Source: Bacillus sp. es.034 (GTDB lineage Bacteria > Bacillota > Bacilli > Bacillales > Bacillaceae_B). From it: a stretch of DNA of 64,000 nt. How positions within the stretch are numbered: position 1 is the stretch's first letter; every line of letters begins with the position of its first letter. Positions 17,676 to 26,377 of this stretch are shown here, in pieces. Below the pieces are notes generated by a model. It worked only from the letters and a program-made list of their open reading frames with translations. It had not been told where the DNA came from and ran no database searches. The DNA lies in assembly GCF_002563655.1 (NCBI RefSeq), contig NZ_PDIY01000001.1:3074001-3138000 (forward strand), read 5' to 3'. The position numbers were made by a program, and so were the translations under genes.

Positions 17676-17862
17676 TTAGCGGAAAAATTCCGTTTAAATC
17701 ATAAAATGCCTCTATTTCACTAGGAATAGCCGGAGTTTTTCCGCTTATAGTAAAATATACGTTAAATATTGTTCCATATTAAGCAGTTAAGCGGAACTGC
17801 TCCGCTTATTTCAGCGTTTTAACTTTCCTCCAGCTGCCATAGCCGGAATTTCTCCGCTTATA
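17676..17862. repeat. Four copies of a short imperfect palindrome (GCGGAA-N-TCCGCTTAT)
   Basis: Copies at about 17676-17697, 17726-17749, 17788-17809 and 17839-17862, spaced 50-60 bases. Each has C/GCGGA, a few bases, TCCGCTTAT or a close variant, and can fold into a small hairpin. They lie in a 760-base gap (17424-18184) that has no convincing gene apart from an 8-codon ORF at 17544 behind GGAGGGG. Confidence 0.7.
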
Positions 17863-18063
17863 AATCTACCGCCAAAATGAGATCATCTAAGCAGTATGCT
17901 TCATTGCTGGTTTACTTTAATCAACAACATTTTCCCCCAGGCCTAAAAACATACTGATAAAAAACTGCTCCTTTACTGACAATAACCTCTTTCACCTTGC
18001 TAAAAGAGATGCAAATTTGGGTGCTAAAACTCCTATAAGGCCATTGAGAACATTGATATATCC

Positions 18064-18104
18064 ACAAAAAGAAGCAGTCCAATTCACTTGCGAATTGGAC
18101 TGCT
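18064..18104 (-). terminator. Terminator of the gene at 18185-18412
   Basis: AGCAGTCCAATTC / GAATTGGACTGCT, perfect 13-base stem, followed by TTCTTTTT on the minus strand. Confidence 0.8.
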
Positions 18105-18184
18105 CATTTACGGGCGAATCAGTTTATGTACTCGAAAACCGAACCCGTTACCCTGTAGATACTTTTTGCAGATTTTATAGATCG

Positions 18185-18412
18185 TTATAATGCGAGGAAT
18201 AAATCCCATCTAAGTGAATAATAAACGGTGCCGATTCCTACGAACACGACGACCAGGCCGATGATATTTTCTATGAACTTTTCTGGTAACTTAATGAATT
18301 TAAGTGCAGTATATATTAGTGTGGTAAGCGATATGGTGACGATTGAAACGATTGCTATATTGATGGCAACGGTTTTTACTGGTTCTGTTAATAATTTACT
18401 GATTTCTAACAA
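18185..18412 (-). CDS. Small membrane protein, 75 aa
   Basis: TTG start at 18412 behind CAGGAGGG. Two hydrophobic segments (about 15-38 and 49-67) are separated by a charged loop (KFIKLPEKFIEN). A strong terminator follows about 80 bases downstream. Not recognized; the expression signals support a real gene. Confidence 0.65.
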   Translation of the reverse strand: MLEISKLLTEPVKTVAINIAIVSIVTISLTTLIYTALKFIKLPEKFIENIIGLVVVFVGIGTVYYSLRWDLFLAL

Positions 18413-18572
18413 TTTATACCCTCCTGATTTGATTCATTCCAGTGTGCTACGCTGAATATGTAGTATCAAGAAGACTATTATACTAGAAATTCCATGTATT
18501 TAATAGTGGTAGCTTTGCCTAAAAAAGTATGTTAGATGGAGTTTTTTCTTCTATAAAAAGCCCAACCGGAAA

Positions 18573-19235
18573 CTATAAGCTGCTTAAACAACGTGGTAAT
18601 TCATACAAGTCATCAATCACAGCATCTGCGTGCTTTGCATCGGTCCCATGGGTGTCTCTTTTCCAAATCCCCTTCATCCCTATTTTCTGGGCACCATACA
18701 CATCATACTCAGGGTGGTCTCCCACAAAAATGCATTCTTCAGGTTTTACATGTAATCTTTGTATCGCCCTCTTAAAGATTTCAGGATCGGGCTTTTTCAC
18801 ACCTTCCCATTCAGAGACAAGAATTTCTTGAAAGTAAGGCTCGATTTCAAGGGCGAGTATGTTGTCCATTTGAAATCTGCCGTAGCCGTTTGTGATCATC
18901 CCCAATTGTATACCACAAGACTGTAATTCATCCAGCATACAATGTAGGTGGGGAAACGGTACACAACTGTGTTTAAATTGACTGATATAATCGTCGAGCA
19001 GCTCTTCCCAAGTTAATTCCTGAATTGAAAACTCCTCGATAAGCTGCTTATACACCTTGTCTTTCCACACATACCCTCTTTGATCCAATTCAATGAATCT
19101 GGATGAATATAAATCCGCCGGGATATGATTGAGAAATTGGTAGAATCGTACATATTGGTCTTTGATGAATACTTGGACAGACGCATCCCTATTTAAAAGC
19201 GTCCCATCAAGGTCGAATAGTGCAGCTTTAATCAT
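18573..19235 (-). CDS. HAD-superfamily hydrolase
   Basis: 220 aa phosphatase-like protein. Motif I FDLDGTLL (Asp8 nucleophile, Asp10), motif II ITNGYG, motif III lysine in GVKKPDPEIF and motif IV GDHPEYDV are all present, with a helical cap between motifs I and II. It resembles the YjjG/pyrimidine 5'-nucleotidase-like and phosphoglycolate phosphatase groups. Upstream ribosome site is AAGGTGGA. The next gene (Nudix) is 52 bases upstream on the same strand, so the two may be co-transcribed. Confidence 0.85.
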   Translation of the reverse strand: MIKAALFDLDGTLLNRDASVQVFIKDQYVRFYQFLNHIPADLYSSRFIELDQRGYVWKDKVYKQLIEEFSIQELTWEELLDDYISQFKHSCVPFPHLHCMLDELQSCGIQLGMITNGYGRFQMDNILALEIEPYFQEILVSEWEGVKKPDPEIFKRAIQRLHVKPEECIFVGDHPEYDVYGAQKIGMKGIWKRDTHGTDAKHADAVIDDLYELPRCLSSL

Positions 19236-19287
19236 AAATAAACATTTCCACCTTTCTACATTTAATAATGGTCAATTAACAAAAAAC

Positions 19288-19785
19288 CTACAAATTTATT
19301 GTACGAACGTGAGAAAGAATCTCCTCGTACACACCGTTCCATTCAGAATAATAATCAGCTACTTGATCTGGATGAATCCAACATCGTTCAGCAGATTCAT
19401 ATTCTGCTTCGAATGTATGTATTTCTTCCACATCCACTCTATAAAAAAGTTGAAAGCCTACTTTGGGATAGGGGCTTTGTTCATTCCAGTGGGGATTATC
19501 ATGATGATCCACGATCAGGTAACCTAAAAAGTGAGAAGAGCCGGATACATAGGCTTCCTCCATCACTTCCCTCTTCAAGCAATCTTCTGGGGACTCATCC
19601 TTTTCCAGATGACCACCTGGAAAATCCCAGCCCCGCTTATGAAGATTCACCAAGAGAAGCTTTCCATCCTTAAAACAGAATCCATGCACACTGGTGACTC
19701 GTGATGTGTCAGGAAGGATCGAATCTTGCCGCCATGTCAACTTCACTTTGGACTCCCCCCACCATACATATGTAGAACTCATCAT
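19288..19785 (-). CDS. Nudix hydrolase
   Basis: Contains a complete Nudix box, GGHLEKDESPEDCLKREVMEE, matching Gx5Ex7REUxEE, after a short N-terminal extension. Hydrolyses nucleoside diphosphate-linked substrates; the exact one is not predictable. Start at 19785 uses GGAGTG; a GTG six bases upstream is possible. Length about 165 aa. Confidence 0.82.
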   Translation of the reverse strand: MMSSTYVWWGESKVKLTWRQDSILPDTSRVTSVHGFCFKDGKLLLVNLHKRGWDFPGGHLEKDESPEDCLKREVMEEAYVSGSSHFLGYLIVDHHDNPHWNEQSPYPKVGFQLFYRVDVEEIHTFEAEYESAERCWIHPDQVADYYSEWNGVYEEILSHVRTINL

Positions 19786-19837
19786 TATCACTCCGTTAAC
19801 TATAGACTTTTACGTATATTCTCCCAGAAGAGTTTAG

Positions 19838-20026
19838 TCAGGATTCCCTCGACTTTTTTATGGACGGGAGCCTGTGTAATAGAAGCCCGGTCCCGATCGT
19901 TAATAGCGCTAAGATGAAGGCACTAAAGAACGAATTCAAGCTGTAGTCCTGTTCCAAACCATCTAACACACTTGAATAAATGCCTGCCAATATGCCAGTC
20001 AAAATAAAAGTACTTATTCTCATCAT
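19838..20026 (-). CDS. Small two-helix membrane protein, 62 aa
   Basis: Two hydrophobic segments (about 4-20 and 32-51) and a basic tail. AAGGGGGG lies 9 bases before the ATG at 20026. Not recognized. It is between two Nudix genes on the same strand. Confidence 0.55.
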   Translation of the reverse strand: MMRISTFILTGILAGIYSSVLDGLEQDYSLNSFFSAFILALLTIGTGLLLHRLPSIKKSRES

Positions 20027-20058
20027 TCATCGACCCCCCTTATTTTGATGGAATAGAA

Positions 20059-20511
20059 CTAATTAATGTCCCCCAGATAAACCTTTGGCGATCTATTGAC
20101 TAAATATGATTCTATTTCTCTAGGATAGTAACTATACTCTTTCAGTTCACTCAAATCAATCCACTCCACCCCTACTTGATGACTATCGGGGTTAGATGGG
20201 GTCTGATCATTGTTCCATTCGTGAATGAGGGTACAGGTAAAATAAAACTCCATTTGATGCAAACCGGAATCGAATGCTGCATGTTCATGGTTCTTACCGA
20301 TATACTCCCTAACATGGATTAATTCTCCTACTGATACTTCGCAACCGATTTCCTCAAGACATTCCCTTTTTAAAGCCTCATGAAGTGTTTCTCCATGTTC
20401 CTGTCCACCCCCGGGGAAAAGGTAAAAAATACTGTCTTCGTCTTTATTTTTAGTCAATAGTATTTTGTTATCTTTGATAATGATGGCTTTTGCTGAGTTA
20501 CGAATCGACAT
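20059..20511 (-). CDS. Nudix hydrolase
   Basis: 150 aa with the Nudix box GGGQEHGETLHEALKRECLEE. N-terminal NSAKAIIIKDNKILLTKNKD is the usual first strand of MutT-like proteins. GAAGGAG precedes the ATG. Substrate unknown; the alkaline-loop region (EYIGKNHEHAAFDSGLHQMEFYF) suggests nucleotide-sugar or dinucleotide types but this is weak. Confidence 0.82.
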   Translation of the reverse strand: MSIRNSAKAIIIKDNKILLTKNKDEDSIFYLFPGGGQEHGETLHEALKRECLEEIGCEVSVGELIHVREYIGKNHEHAAFDSGLHQMEFYFTCTLIHEWNNDQTPSNPDSHQVGVEWIDLSELKEYSYYPREIESYLVNRSPKVYLGDIN

Positions 20512-20717
20512 CGGATCATTCTCCTTCTATTTCCCTTAATTTCACATATGTATAAACCATACTATATGAGACTATCTAAATAGTGGATTTTTACATTAAA
20601 AAATACTGAATATATTCTTTTCAATATAAAACCTCTTAAATCCTGCTTTATGCTTATAAGCAATTGCAGATGGCACGGTGTTTACTTTATAAAACAAGAC
20701 ATGAAAGGATGGTTTTT

Positions 20718-21761
20718 TTGAAGGATCCTGCTTTAATGGAAAAAACAGTCCAATACTTTCGTGATAGTTACAGGGTTCCAGGTATATCGTTGTGCCTGAC
20801 TGATTCTTCCGGAGAAGATTATATTATGGCAGCAGGCGTTCGAAACCTTTTTCAAGATACTTTATTAGATCCTTATGATCATCAACGGGTTGGAAGACTT
20901 TCGAACATTGTAACCAGTACGGTGATCTTAAAACTTCAGGAAGAAGGCATGCTTTCACTGGAGCAAACTGTAGCATCCATCTTACCTGGTATCCTGAAAG
21001 AAGGCAGTCGTATATCTGTGAGACAACTGCTCCAGCATAGAAGCGGTCTTAAGGATTATTTATGGATGGACATTGCAGGAACAAAATGTATCGAGCACGC
21101 TGTTTCAAGTCCCCGGGATTTCTTTTCGTCTCGAAGTCTTGTCAGACTTGTAGCCGACCACGACCTGGAATATCAACCTGGGACTCTATTCAAGTACTCA
21201 AATACGAATGTTATCCTGTTGGGACTGATCGTCGAAAAATGTTCAGGAAAAAAGTTTGAAGATGTAGTATATCAATGGATCACCCAGCCACTTCAATTGG
21301 ATAGAACATACTTCCCTTGTTCCAATGATCTCAGGATCCCCTTTGCCACAGGACATTCTAAAGCGACGCCTGACTTGACTGACCTATCAGATGATTTAAC
21401 ACATATTACAGATCTCAATGTTTCAATTATGGGGACTTCAGGGGCACTCGTTTCCACCCCCGCAGAAATCCAAACGTTCATGAAGGCCCTTTTTGGCGGT
21501 ACTCTCTTATCTCAGGAGTCAATGAAACAAATGCTTGTATTTCATGAAACGGATGAGCAGGAGCGATGTTACGGTTTGGGTTTATACAAGTATACGTTTG
21601 AAAAAGGAATGGTAGCGTATGGTCATCATAGTGGCGTCCATGGGTATGAATCCGTGACACTTTATTATCCCGATCACGAAATTTATGCGACGGTGAGCGT
21701 GAATCAGATGCCTGTAGGAATCGTGTCACTTGCTCATCAGCTGTTAAATGCAATTCATTAA
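20718..21761 (+). CDS. Serine-hydrolase / beta-lactamase-family protein lacking the catalytic lysine
   Basis: Class C beta-lactamase/transpeptidase fold, about 347 aa. The YxN motif is YSN and the third motif is HSG, as expected. The first motif, SxxK, reads S-N-I-V (codons 20901-20912), so the general-base lysine is replaced by valine. It is therefore probably a pseudo-enzyme or has changed chemistry. Start choice: AAAGGATGG is best placed for the TTG at 20718; the ATG at 20709 sits too close to it, and a further in-frame ATG at 20664 lacks a site. No signal peptide, so it is likely cytoplasmic. Confidence 0.75.
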   Translation: MKDPALMEKTVQYFRDSYRVPGISLCLTDSSGEDYIMAAGVRNLFQDTLLDPYDHQRVGRLSNIVTSTVILKLQEEGMLSLEQTVASILPGILKEGSRISVRQLLQHRSGLKDYLWMDIAGTKCIEHAVSSPRDFFSSRSLVRLVADHDLEYQPGTLFKYSNTNVILLGLIVEKCSGKKFEDVVYQWITQPLQLDRTYFPCSNDLRIPFATGHSKATPDLTDLSDDLTHITDLNVSIMGTSGALVSTPAEIQTFMKALFGGTLLSQESMKQMLVFHETDEQERCYGLGLYKYTFEKGMVAYGHHSGVHGYESVTLYYPDHEIYATVSVNQMPVGIVSLAHQLLNAIH

Positions 21762-21779
21762 ACCAATAAATGTCCAGGA

Positions 21780-21812
21780 AGAGAATCCTTCTCGCTAAGG
21801 GTTCTCTTTCTG
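21780..21812 (+). terminator. Terminator of the serine-hydrolase-like gene
   Basis: AGAGAATCC pairs with GGGTTCTCT (one G-U pair), followed by TTC; a weak T-run. Confidence 0.5.
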
Positions 21813-21883
21813 AGCTATATGATTCATAACAACTTCCACCTGATTTAATTTACATAATATTGTTATGGTTAAATATTTAGCCT

Positions 21884-22174
21884 TTAGCCATTTTTATTCT
21901 TTATTTGTTCCCGGATGTTTTCTAACTCCTCAAGAGATAATCTGTTCAAAAACTTTTTAATCTCATCTTCCAGCTTCTTTTTGTTTTTCTCCCGGTAGCT
22001 ACCCCACCATTCCCGGAGGTTATCTGTTTTCTTAAGTAAATATTCGATATCGATTTCTTCGATTTCATCATCTGATAAGTAGTGAAGGACGGCGGCTAAC
22101 ATTTCTTCAAGCTTTTCAATCTCTTCATTTTTCTGGACGAGGACCTCGTTGTTTTCATCGTTTTTCTTTGGCAT
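21884..22174 (-). CDS. Small charged coiled-coil protein, 96 aa
   Basis: Starts at the ATG at 22174 behind AAGGAGG. It is highly charged (many Glu/Lys) and predicted helical throughout; VQKNEEIEKLEEMLAAVL has a heptad look, followed by EWWGSYREKNKKKLEDE. No membrane segment. It is transcribed divergently from the sigma-factor gene at 22434. I do not recognize it; a role as a regulator of that sigma factor is only a guess from position. Confidence 0.65.
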   Translation of the reverse strand: MPKKNDENNEVLVQKNEEIEKLEEMLAAVLHYLSDDEIEEIDIEYLLKKTDNLREWWGSYREKNKKKLEDEIKKFLNRLSLEELENIREQIKNKNG

Positions 22175-22433
22175 ATCAGAACCTCCTTGTAAGTGGATGG
22201 TCCTTTTAGTATTGCTATTGGTGAGTGAAGTTAAACTCAGGTAGTTCACAACAGTGAAAATTTCAGCAATACTGTCAGTTCCCTAACGATAAATGATGAT
22301 GACAGACCTTGGCAATGCTAAGTTTCTCTATTAAAAACGAGGATTACCCCCTTTTGTCTCAAGCCCTGTTCCTTTGTAAGGTTAAGCTACCTGGGAATAC
22401 AAAGAACGGCGCGCCGGTCAAAAGGATACTGAG

Positions 22434-22922
22434 TTGGATAAATTCGAAGAGCTTCATATGCAATATGACAGGATGATTCACAAGATCATTCTTACTTTAC
22501 ACATTTACAAAAACAAATCTGAATACTATCAGACAGGTCTCATTGCACTTTGGGAGGCACATCAAAAGTTTGACCCGGAAAAAGGGGCATTTCCTGCTTA
22601 TGCTTATTCATATGTTCGAGGCAGAATACTTTCTCAATTGACAAATGAAAATCGAAATGAAGAAAAAAGTATTTTCAAAGAGACGGAGTTTTTTGACATG
22701 ATCGAGGATGAGCATATCAATGAAGGACTGGCCGAAGAAATGCTGTTCAGTTACTGTGGCGACTTAACTGCGAACCAGAGAAAGTGGGTCATGTATACTT
22801 GTCTGCATATGCTGACAGTCAGTGAAATTGCAGAGGTAGAGAATGTATCCATATCTGCTGTGAAAAAGTGGAGGAAGGGCGCAAAGGAAAAGATTCGGGG
22901 AATATTGGAGATTAGATGGTAA
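22434..22922 (+). CDS. Orphan sigma-70-family RNA polymerase sigma factor
   Basis: 162 aa, TTG start behind AAAGGA. Residues about 5-80 look like sigma region 2 (YYQTGLIALWEAHQKFDPEKG, FPAYAYSYVRGRIL). Residues about 110-158 look like region 4 with a helix-turn-helix (LTVSEIAEVENVSISAVKKWRKGAKEKIR). There is no region 3, so it is ECF-sized, but the region 2 look is nearer to the sigma-O/ComX/TcdR-like small factors. No anti-sigma membrane protein is adjacent. A strong terminator follows. Confidence 0.8.
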   Translation: MDKFEELHMQYDRMIHKIILTLHIYKNKSEYYQTGLIALWEAHQKFDPEKGAFPAYAYSYVRGRILSQLTNENRNEEKSIFKETEFFDMIEDEHINEGLAEEMLFSYCGDLTANQRKWVMYTCLHMLTVSEIAEVENVSISAVKKWRKGAKEKIRGILEIRW

Positions 22923-22969
22923 GTCTTACATTTAGGATGATAGGTACTTTCAGCTTCTATGTAACCACA

Positions 22970-23003
22970 ATTCAAAGGGCCAAGCAATTTTGGCCCTTTG
23001 AAT
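22970..23003. terminator. Bidirectional terminator between convergent genes
   Basis: ATTCAAAGGGCCAA / TTGGCCCTTTGAAT, perfect 14-base stem around GCAATT. T-runs are weak on both sides. Confidence 0.75.
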
Positions 23004-23008
23004 ATATG

Positions 23009-23467
23009 TTAGTTGTTCTTAACTTCTTTCACTACAGCCATTTCCCTGCCAAATCGGTCACCATGATCCACAAATCCTAAACTCTCATATAAGCTGTGAG
23101 CACCTTGATTGTCGGGATGGTATCCTACTACGATTCTATGTATACCATAGGTTTCCATCATTTCATGGATCATCAGATCTGTCGCGGCTTTTCCGATTCC
23201 TTTACCTTGATAGTTCTTATCCACCATGATTCTGTAAACCCAATTAGCATCCAATTCTTCAGGTTCAGAATTGAACATTAGGAATCCAACTACTTTATCT
23301 TCATAATAAATGGCGAATGGCTTTAAAGTCGGCTCGAATTTCGATTGAGCGATTGATATAGCATTGGGCTCAATAAATTCCTGTTGCTCAAGGGATAATT
23401 CCAGCTGACAGCATTCGTACCAATTTTCGGCGTTTACTTCTGCAATTTTCACATTATTCTTATTCAA
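23009..23467 (-). CDS. GNAT acetyltransferase, BltD/spermidine acetyltransferase-like
   Basis: 152 aa from a TTG at 23467 preceded by AAAGGGG. The acetyl-CoA motif is QGKGIGKAA; the N-terminal NWYECCQLELS and FIEPNAISIAQ and the middle AIYYEDKVVGFLMF match the polyamine-acetylating BltD/PaiA-like group. The size equals that of B. subtilis BltD. Substrate specificity is inferred. Confidence 0.82.
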   Translation of the reverse strand: MNKNNVKIAEVNAENWYECCQLELSLEQQEFIEPNAISIAQSKFEPTLKPFAIYYEDKVVGFLMFNSEPEELDANWVYRIMVDKNYQGKGIGKAATDLMIHEMMETYGIHRIVVGYHPDNQGAHSLYESLGFVDHGDRFGREMAVVKEVKNN

Positions 23468-23593
23468 GTATGATCCCCTTTCAATCCATGTTGATCTTAT
23501 TTTAGACCATTGAATCATACCATATATTACAAGAAGGAGGGGTGTGTATTTTTACTTTTCAAAAAATAAAGAAAAGATTCATATAATCATTTA

Positions 23594-24337
23594 TTAACTC
23601 TTAGAAGACCGAAGAAAACGAGGATACGCAGCGATGGCGATCAAGCCACCAGTTATTCCAGCCATGACCATAATCAAAATATTGAATAAAATATCTAAAG
23701 TGCCTCCACCCTCTAGAATAATTTCCTTATACCCTTCAATTGCCCAATATTGAGGAAGTAACTTGCTGATCGTTTGCATGAATTCAGGCATAAGATCGAC
23801 AGGTAGCCATAATCCTCCAAGCATTGCACCACCGAGGGCTATGATCTGTGTCAGAGCAATACCCATATTCTCCGTTTTCACCAATACAGCAAGTGCCATG
23901 CCCCATCCGGTTACAATAAATGCCAAAGAAAGTGATAAAATGATTATTCCAAGGGGATCTCCTAAAGGGAGGTCATACACAACAACGCCAAAACCGAATA
24001 ATACAGCAATCTGAATCAAAACGATCACCATGAAAGGAATCCATTTCCCAATAAAATAGTTCATGATTGGAAGTGGCGTACTGGCGATCCTCGCAACCAT
24101 CCCTTTGTCCCTATCCTTGACTAGCCCGATGACCATGGAAATCATAATATAAAAAGCGAACATGATAGTATAACCTGGAATGATCTGGGTAACGACTTCT
24201 TTGTAACTTGTATTTTCATCACCTGAAAAAATGGAAACAAAGGCAATGATGAATACGATCGGTAAGATAAACGTCCAAAACCACAAGCCTTTATCCTGTA
24301 TATTTTTCTTTAATTCCATTTTGGCAATCGCCCACAT
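23594..24337 (-). CDS. ABC-2 type exporter permease
   Basis: 247 aa with six hydrophobic segments, ABC2_membrane type (WAIAKMELKKNIQDKGLWFW at the start, VKDRDKGMVARIASTPLP in the first cytoplasmic loop). It lies 15 bases after the ATPase gene, so the pair forms one exporter. The arrangement is like the linearmycin/drug exporters of the LnrLMN or YfiLMN type, but only one permease is present. GGGGAGG before the ATG. Confidence 0.87.
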   Translation of the reverse strand: MWAIAKMELKKNIQDKGLWFWTFILPIVFIIAFVSIFSGDENTSYKEVVTQIIPGYTIMFAFYIMISMVIGLVKDRDKGMVARIASTPLPIMNYFIGKWIPFMVIVLIQIAVLFGFGVVVYDLPLGDPLGIIILSLSLAFIVTGWGMALAVLVKTENMGIALTQIIALGGAMLGGLWLPVDLMPEFMQTISKLLPQYWAIEGYKEIILEGGGTLDILFNILIMVMAGITGGLIAIAAYPRFLRSSKS

Positions 24338-24352
24338 ATCATCCTCCCCTTT

Positions 24353-25264
24353 CTATGAATCCCGAAGTTGCGTTCCTGTTAATGTGAAAAAGATATCCTC
24401 CAGCTTCGGTTGATATAACTCTAGTCTTCTTGGCAAAATGTTATGGATGCGAAACTCGGCAATCAATTTTTCAAGCGTCAACAAAGGATCATCACTTTGT
24501 AGAATATATCCATTCCCTTTCGATTCAACCTCTCCATGTTTGGATAAACCAACATCATCTAAACCTTCGCCGGAAACGAACAATGACGGTTTATTATATT
24601 TTTGCTGTAGCTCAGCCATCGTTCCACATTCGACTAGTGCACCCTTGTCGATCAGCCCGATGCTGTCGCAAAGCTGCTCTACTTCCTCCATATAGTGACT
24701 TGAATAGATGATTGTACTTCCTTTCTTCTTTAGCTCTTGTATAATGGAAAAAATCGAGTTTCTTGATTGTGGATCAATTCCCACTGTCGGTTCATCCATG
24801 ATGATAATGGAAGGTTCATGTAGAATGGCACAACCAATATTCAACCGGCGCTTCATACCTCCTGAAAAGGTGATGACTTTGTCTCTCCCTCGTTCTTCTA
24901 AACCGATTTGTTGTAACACTTTCTCGCTGCGATCTTGAAGGTCTTTGCCTTTCAGCCCGTAAAGCCTTCCAAAATACATTAAATTATCCTTTGCCGTAAG
25001 GGTTTCTTCCAAACAGATTTCTTGAGGTATGTAGCCGATAAGTTTTTTTACCTTTACTCTTTCTTTCTTGACGGATAGCCCCTGGACATTGATGTCCCCA
25101 ACAAAGTTTTGCAATACACCGGAAAGAATCTTCATTAGTGTGGATTTCCCTGCCCCATTAGGACCTACAAGCCCGAAACAAGAGCCTTCTTGAATCGTTA
25201 AATGAATGTCGTTAAGTGCTTGAAGTGAATCATATCGCTTGCTTATGTTATCAACCGTGATCAT
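24353..25264 (-). CDS. ABC exporter ATP-binding protein
   Basis: 303 aa. Walker A GPNGAGKST, Q-loop IPQEICLEE, signature FSGGMKRR, Walker B IIIMDEP, and a C-terminal regulatory extension (from about 215) as in drug-exporter DrrA-type ATPases. GAGGAGG precedes the ATG. Partner is the permease gene immediately downstream. Confidence 0.9.
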   Translation of the reverse strand: MITVDNISKRYDSLQALNDIHLTIQEGSCFGLVGPNGAGKSTLMKILSGVLQNFVGDINVQGLSVKKERVKVKKLIGYIPQEICLEETLTAKDNLMYFGRLYGLKGKDLQDRSEKVLQQIGLEERGRDKVITFSGGMKRRLNIGCAILHEPSIIIMDEPTVGIDPQSRNSIFSIIQELKKKGSTIIYSSHYMEEVEQLCDSIGLIDKGALVECGTMAELQQKYNKPSLFVSGEGLDDVGLSKHGEVESKGNGYILQSDDPLLTLEKLIAEFRIHNILPRRLELYQPKLEDIFFTLTGTQLRDS

Positions 25265-25350
25265 GAATAAACCTCCTCAAACTGTTCCTCATAAAAAGAT
25301 GTACGAATCATAGTTGGTAAAAGTTTCAACTATTAAGAAACGAAAGAAAT

Positions 25351-25375
25351 AGGAGTGGGATTGTCTTCCACTCCT
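25351..25375. terminator. Hairpin downstream of the pentapeptide-repeat gene
   Basis: AGGAGTGG / CCACTCCT, 8-base stem; T-rich flank weak. Confidence 0.45.
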
Positions 25376-25379
25376 TTCA

Positions 25380-25466
25380 CTATTTTTGGATGAATTGATA
25401 CGCTTGCTTCTTGGAATTGAAAACAGGTATGTGTTGTTGATACATGATTATGCCGGTTTGAATCAT
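25380..25466 (-). pseudogene. 28-codon ORF, probable gene remnant
   Basis: ATG at 25466, 28 codons (MIQTGIIMYQQHIPVF at the start), stop directly before the hairpin at 25351. It reads like the C-terminal end of a larger protein (NSKKQAYQFIQK) and the frame is open some codons further upstream. No good ribosome site. Remnant or tiny gene; low support. Confidence 0.2.
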
Positions 25467-25516
25467 TTCATGCCTTGTACAGGATATAGACGTTGTGAAC
25501 AAAATCAGTCTTTATA

Positions 25517-26164
25517 CTACTCCTTCACTTTCAATCCCAATAAGCTAGCAAAACCTATTGCCTGCTCAGGTGAAACTTCACAACCAGAAAGGTTTTCAAG
25601 GGCTACATTAATGCGTGTAAACCTGCATGTACTAATATCAATACCCTTTAGGTTAGTTTGAGTGAAGTCAATATCATTAAGATTGCACTGATTAAAGCTG
25701 ACCTTAAGCAGTTCACAGTCAGAGTAATTGGAATGTTGTAAAAAGGTCTCGTTAAATGTTACTTGTTTTAATCTTGCTTCAACAAAGTCACTCATATTTG
25801 CCAGGCACTCTTCAAAACGGACATTTCCTAAATGACCACCGGAAAAATTCACACCCAATAATTTGCATTCTTTGAAGATGACCCGATGAATGATTCCTTC
25901 TCTGAAATTCACATTCGACAGGTCGCAATTTTCAAACACGACATCTGTCATGTCGATACGGGGGAAAGATGCACCAGTGAAAGAAACATTTTTAAACATA
26001 ACTTTTGATAGTACGAGCTGATCGATCTCTTCCAGCTCCATCCCTGTATTTTCAATTGTACAATTCGATAAGAATGGATCTTCTTCATAATAGATATCTT
26101 GAAAATTGGCAGCCTTTAAACGAGCTGGGATTTTAGGTTCTTCTACTTTAAATTTGTGGCCGAT
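25517..26164 (-). CDS. Pentapeptide-repeat protein with apparent AUC start codon
   Basis: From about residue 40 on, the protein is a right-handed quadrilateral beta-helix of pentapeptide repeats (FKNVSFTGASF, FENCDLSNVNF, FNQCNLNDIDF). The first ATG in frame is at 26041, but coding-like sequence continues upstream (KFKVEEPKIPARLKAANFQD), and this N-terminus is known to me from related Bacillus proteins. The upstream extension has no ATG, GTG or TTG. TGAGGTG is ideally placed five bases before an ATC at 26164-26162. I therefore draw the gene from that ATC (215 aa). Either AUC is used, or an ATG has mutated or been misread, or a shorter protein is made from 26041. Confidence 0.7.
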   Translation of the reverse strand: MGHKFKVEEPKIPARLKAANFQDIYYEEDPFLSNCTIENTGMELEEIDQLVLSKVMFKNVSFTGASFPRIDMTDVVFENCDLSNVNFREGIIHRVIFKECKLLGVNFSGGHLGNVRFEECLANMSDFVEARLKQVTFNETFLQHSNYSDCELLKVSFNQCNLNDIDFTQTNLKGIDISTCRFTRINVALENLSGCEVSPEQAIGFASLLGLKVKE

Positions 26165-26377
26165 GATTACACCTCAGATTATGTTCATTTTGTATAAAGA
26201 AACTATATCACGAAGAAAATTGAATAGTAGTCTTGGATTTTAATCAGGTGTGTGTCTCGCCATGATATGAGTAGTCATGTTTATAGCTTTAAGCGTAGTT
26301 AAGAGAAAATAATGAATTTCCTCTCTTATATATTTCAAGTACAATAAGGTAGAATGATTGGAAATGGGGTGTTCACT

